From CAIYWZ01 sp964497925 (GTDB lineage: Bacteria; Pseudomonadota; Alphaproteobacteria; CAIYWZ01): 64,000 bases of DNA. The stretch is taken from positions 1 to 64,000 of the forward strand of contig CAZCFE010000005.1 of assembly GCA_964497925.1 (NCBI GenBank), written 5' to 3'. Positions 61,353 through 64,000 of this stretch are shown in pieces. A program made the position numbers and the translations under genes. The first letter of the stretch is position 1; each line of letters begins with the position of its first letter. The notes below the pieces were generated by a model. The model was not told the DNA's origin. It searched no databases and was given only the letters and a program-made list of their open reading frames with translations.

Positions 61353-61366
61353 TTACTTACAAGTAA
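61353..61366. promoter_or_regulatory. Dyad at the acnA promoter
   Basis: TTACTT (61353-61358) and AAGTAA (61361-61366) form a perfect inverted repeat with a two-base centre. It overlaps the -10 of the minus-strand acnA promoter and its predicted start. It is a candidate operator for a repressor; no regulator is named by the sequence. Confidence 0.35.
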
Positions 61367-61390
61367 AGCACAGTTTTTCTCAAAAGTCAA
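61362..61390 (-). promoter_or_regulatory. Promoter of acnA
   Basis: On the minus strand, TTGACT (61390-61385), a 17-base spacer and TTTACT (61367-61362), with transcription expected near 61355, 26 bases before the ATG. Confidence 0.55.
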
Positions 61391-61493
61391 AATACCCGAT
61401 AGAGACAAATAGATACCAAGTTTTAAATTAAGTTGTAGTTTTTAATTTTTTTTGATAGTTTTAACGCACAAATCAAAATACACAAGGGAACTT

Positions 61494-64000
61494 ATGTCTC
61501 AAGGTCTTAATCATGTTTTTCAAATCAAGGATATACTGAAAAAAAATCAATCATGCCTTTGGGTTATCCACAACGAAGCGCTTGCTATTGAGGCCTTAGC
61601 TCTTGCAAAGTTTGTACTAGGAGACTCTGAGGTTTTATATTTCCCCGCATGGGACACACTACCTTATGATCGCATATCCCCCCTTCCTCAAATCATGGGG
61701 CAAAGGCTTTATACTCTATCAAGAATATTGAAAAATCCCAGTAACACACTCGTCATTTCAACGCCAAGCGCACTCATGCAAAAACTCCCCCCTCAAGACA
61801 TAGTGCAAACTTCATTTAACAGTATCAAAATAGGCGATTGCTTTTCCATGCAAGACCTATCTCACAACCTTTTAAATCTGGGCTACAGACGTGTTGAGTG
61901 CGTCAGAGAACAAGCTGAATTCTCAATCCGGGGTGGGTTATTTGATGTTTCCATCCCACAAATCAACCAAGAATCAGAAGGATTCAGGCTAGATTTTTTT
62001 GGAGATACGATTGAAAATATTCGAACTTTTGATCTTTCTTCTCAAAGAACTATCATAAATATCACTGACTCCATTTCTTTTGGTGCGGCAAGCGAAATTC
62101 GCCTTAATCAAAAGAATATTGAAAATTTCAGAACAAAATATCGAAACTTGGTCCACAAAACAAAAACAGAAGAAGATCCTCTTTATATCAACATCAGTCA
62201 AGGCCTTACCTATCCTGGCATGGAGCACTGGCTGCCTCTTTTTTACGATCACACAACACTTTTTACGGACTATCTTCCAGAATCATGGGCTGTGGTAGAA
62301 GACCCTTTATCAAAGCTTCACTGGCAACATAAAGTCACTCAATATCAAGAACATTACATATCCAGGCTTGAATATTTAAAAACAACTCAAAAATCAGGGA
62401 TTCTCCCCTATTTTCCTGTTGATGTTTGCGACATGATTGAAACAAATGCCTTTAACTGGAAAAATGTATACCAAACCGAATCTAAAGAACATGGATTTCT
62501 GCCTTCATCTATAGATGATGCTATACAAAACACCACCCCCATTAAATTAATAACGCTATCCTCCAAAGGTTCAATTGAGCGGTTAAAACTGATTTTAAAT
62601 GATAAAGGCATTTCGAGTTTCAAAGAAGTGGAAAACTTTTCAGACCTCAAGCTTGGTATAAATTTAACCAATCTGCCCATCTCAAAAGGTTTCTTACATA
62701 AAGACATCGCCATCATCACAGAAGAAGACCTATTTGGCGAAAAATTATCCATGTCAAAAAAAAGCACAAGCAAACGCGCAAAAGAAGTCTTAATGGAGGC
62801 ATCTTCACTTGCACCTGGAGACCTGGTCGTGCACGATGATCATGGAATTGGACGATTTTTAGGCCTTCAAACAATCCCTGTTTTGCAAACCCCCCACGAT
62901 TGCATTTGCCTTGAGTATTCAAACGGTGATAAGCTTTATGTCCCTATCGAGAATATTAACATTCTAACCAGATACGGGAGCGATAATGCCTCGGCCGAGC
63001 TTGACCGCCTAGGAAGCGCAAGCTGGCAACTTCGTAAAGCAAAAGCAAAAGACCGTATCAAAGAGATAGCGCACCATCTCATTTCCATGGAAGCAACAAG
63101 GCAAACTAAAAAAGGCCGGATCTATCATAAAACTGCCGAATATGACCTCTTCGAGGCCACTTTCCCCTACGTAGAAACGCAAGATCAAGAAAAAGCAATT
63201 CAGGATATCTTGGAAGATCTTTCCTCAGGAAAACCCATGGATCGCCTCATTTGCGGGGACGTCGGGTATGGAAAAACAGAAATTGCAATCAGAGCTTCAT
63301 TTCTAATTGCTCATGAAGGGGCACAAGTTGCTGTTATTGCTCCCACTACCCTTTTATGTAGACAGCACTTTAAAAACTTCCATGAAAGGCTTGCTCCTTT
63401 TGGGATCAAGGTTAAACAACTTTCAAGACTTGTCAGCACAAAAGAAGCAAACCAAACTTATAGTGATCTTGAAAATGGAGATGTTAATGTTATTGTCGCA
63501 ACACACGCTCTTTTAAAAGACAAAATCAAATTCAAAGATTTAGGATTAGTGGTTATTGATGAAGAGCAACATTTTGGCGTCGCACAAAAAGAAAAGCTCA
63601 AAACTCTGGCAAATGATGTGCATCTTCTAACCCTTTCTGCAACCCCCATCCCTCGAACACTTCATATGGCTTTATCAGGGCTTAGGTCCATGAGTATCAT
63701 AGCAACACCTCCCGTGGACAGAATGGCGATTCGAACATTCATTACCCCTTTTGATCCTGTTGTCATCAAAGAAGCCTTACTGCGTGAGCATTATCGAGGT
63801 GGACAGAGTTTCTACGTTTGTCCTCGCATTGAAGACATAGAGGAGGTAAGGCTGATGCTTGCAGAAATGGTTCCAACTCTCAAAGTTTTTGCAGCTCACG
63901 GCCAAATGAATCCCAAAGATTTAGATGAAATCATGAATCAATTTTGCGAAGGGCAAGCTCATATATTGCTTGCAACCAATATTATTGAATCAGGAATCGA
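61494..64000 (+). CDS. mfd: Transcription-repair coupling factor Mfd (3' end beyond window)
   Basis: 835 codons of a normally ~1150-residue protein; the frame is open to the window end. Mfd removes RNA polymerase stalled at lesions and recruits UvrA. The UvrB-like N-domain includes VLYFPAWDTLPYDRISP and YRRVECVREQAEFSIRGGLFDV. The RNAP-binding domain has LVVHDDHGIGRFLGLQT and LEYSNGDKLYVPIENI. The translocase has Walker A CGDVGYGKTEIAIRA near 63250, IDEEQHFGVAQKEKL, LSATPIPRTLHMALSG and ATNIIESGI at the end. The ATG at 61494 is preceded by AAGGGAA. Confidence 0.96.
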   Translation, partial: MSQGLNHVFQIKDILKKNQSCLWVIHNEALAIEALALAKFVLGDSEVLYFPAWDTLPYDRISPLPQIMGQRLYTLSRILKNPSNTLVISTPSALMQKLPPQDIVQTSFNSIKIGDCFSMQDLSHNLLNLGYRRVECVREQAEFSIRGGLFDVSIPQINQESEGFRLDFFGDTIENIRTFDLSSQRTIINITDSISFGAASEIRLNQKNIENFRTKYRNLVHKTKTEEDPLYINISQGLTYPGMEHWLPLFYDHTTLFTDYLPESWAVVEDPLSKLHWQHKVTQYQEHYISRLEYLKTTQKSGILPYFPVDVCDMIETNAFNWKNVYQTESKEHGFLPSSIDDAIQNTTPIKLITLSSKGSIERLKLILNDKGISSFKEVENFSDLKLGINLTNLPISKGFLHKDIAIITEEDLFGEKLSMSKKSTSKRAKEVLMEASSLAPGDLVVHDDHGIGRFLGLQTIPVLQTPHDCICLEYSNGDKLYVPIENINILTRYGSDNASAELDRLGSASWQLRKAKAKDRIKEIAHHLISMEATRQTKKGRIYHKTAEYDLFEATFPYVETQDQEKAIQDILEDLSSGKPMDRLICGDVGYGKTEIAIRASFLIAHEGAQVAVIAPTTLLCRQHFKNFHERLAPFGIKVKQLSRLVSTKEANQTYSDLENGDVNVIVATHALLKDKIKFKDLGLVVIDEEQHFGVAQKEKLKTLANDVHLLTLSATPIPRTLHMALSGLRSMSIIATPPVDRMAIRTFITPFDPVVIKEALLREHYRGGQSFYVCPRIEDIEEVRLMLAEMVPTLKVFAAHGQMNPKDLDEIMNQFCEGQAHILLATNIIESGI

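Noticed and set aside
1..64000. tRNA, rRNA, CRISPR, insertion sequence and prophage signals
   Set aside because: The gaps are short and carry no tRNA-like TTCGA-type arm. I saw no regularly spaced repeats, transposase motifs or phage genes.

Overview
The window reads as chromosomal DNA of a low-GC, host-associated alphaproteobacterium, most likely of the Holosporales or Rickettsiales type. The evidence is a C4-pathway 5-aminolevulinate synthase (HemA), HemJ, an Rsm22-type methyltransferase, DUF2948 and DUF465 proteins, the order pal-cpoB-tilS-ftsH-glmM, a proton-pumping pyrophosphatase, and many short, tightly packed and often overlapping genes. The order-level placement is inference. I see no tRNA, rRNA, CRISPR array, insertion sequence or phage gene. 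No gene-free stretch exceeds 300 bases.

Layout. 1-600: end of an unrecognised and probably truncated gene, then a stem-loop. 598-5871 (minus): a secretin lipoprotein, two prepilin-like proteins and a large TPR protein, forming a type IV pilus or type II secretion-like operon. 5925-7859 (plus): bolA, a DMT exporter, rpmH, rnpA, yidD. 7856-11902 (minus): hemA, then the type VI secretion baseplate genes tssG and tssF behind a near-consensus promoter. 12164-14822 (plus): a Cys-rich secreted protein of unknown function and a MerR/TipAS regulator with its own operator. 14860-19598: rpsB-tsf-pyrH-frr-uppS-cdsA behind a structured leader. 19660-28771: secA, thrS, infC (ATT start), an MFS transporter, a GNAT acetyltransferase and two cysteine desulfurases. 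28910-33475: a secreted hypothetical protein, then a HIT protein, serS, a degenerate M23 lipoprotein, a membrane protein and a TssJ-like lipoprotein. 33479-36012 (minus): a TrpX-type ABC transporter.

36295-45821 (plus): a coiled-coil membrane protein, DUF2948, hemH, hemJ, rho, bioY, ruvX, an NhaD-type antiporter, rsm22, priA and carbonic anhydrase. 45848-48528 (minus): hppA and a small secreted protein. 48671-51463 (plus): acetoacetyl-CoA synthetase and holB. 51483-57117 (minus): glmM, ftsH, tilS, cpoB and pal, the end of a Tol-Pal/cell-envelope cluster. 57384-58780 (plus): a DUF465 protein and an aspartate aminotransferase. 58777-61329 (minus): acnA. 61494 to the window end (plus): mfd, incomplete.

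How it fits together. Most of the window is housekeeping: translation, heme, envelope, DNA repair. The accessory interest lies in envelope-spanning machinery. A secretin/pseudopilin operon and pieces of a type VI secretion system (tssF, tssG and possibly a TssJ-like lipoprotein) are dispersed among core genes instead of forming one island. Near them are several unrecognised exported proteins that could be structural parts or effectors. Readable regulatory signals include a MerR-type operator, a candidate S2 leader RNA, several sigma70-like promoters and three intrinsic terminators.
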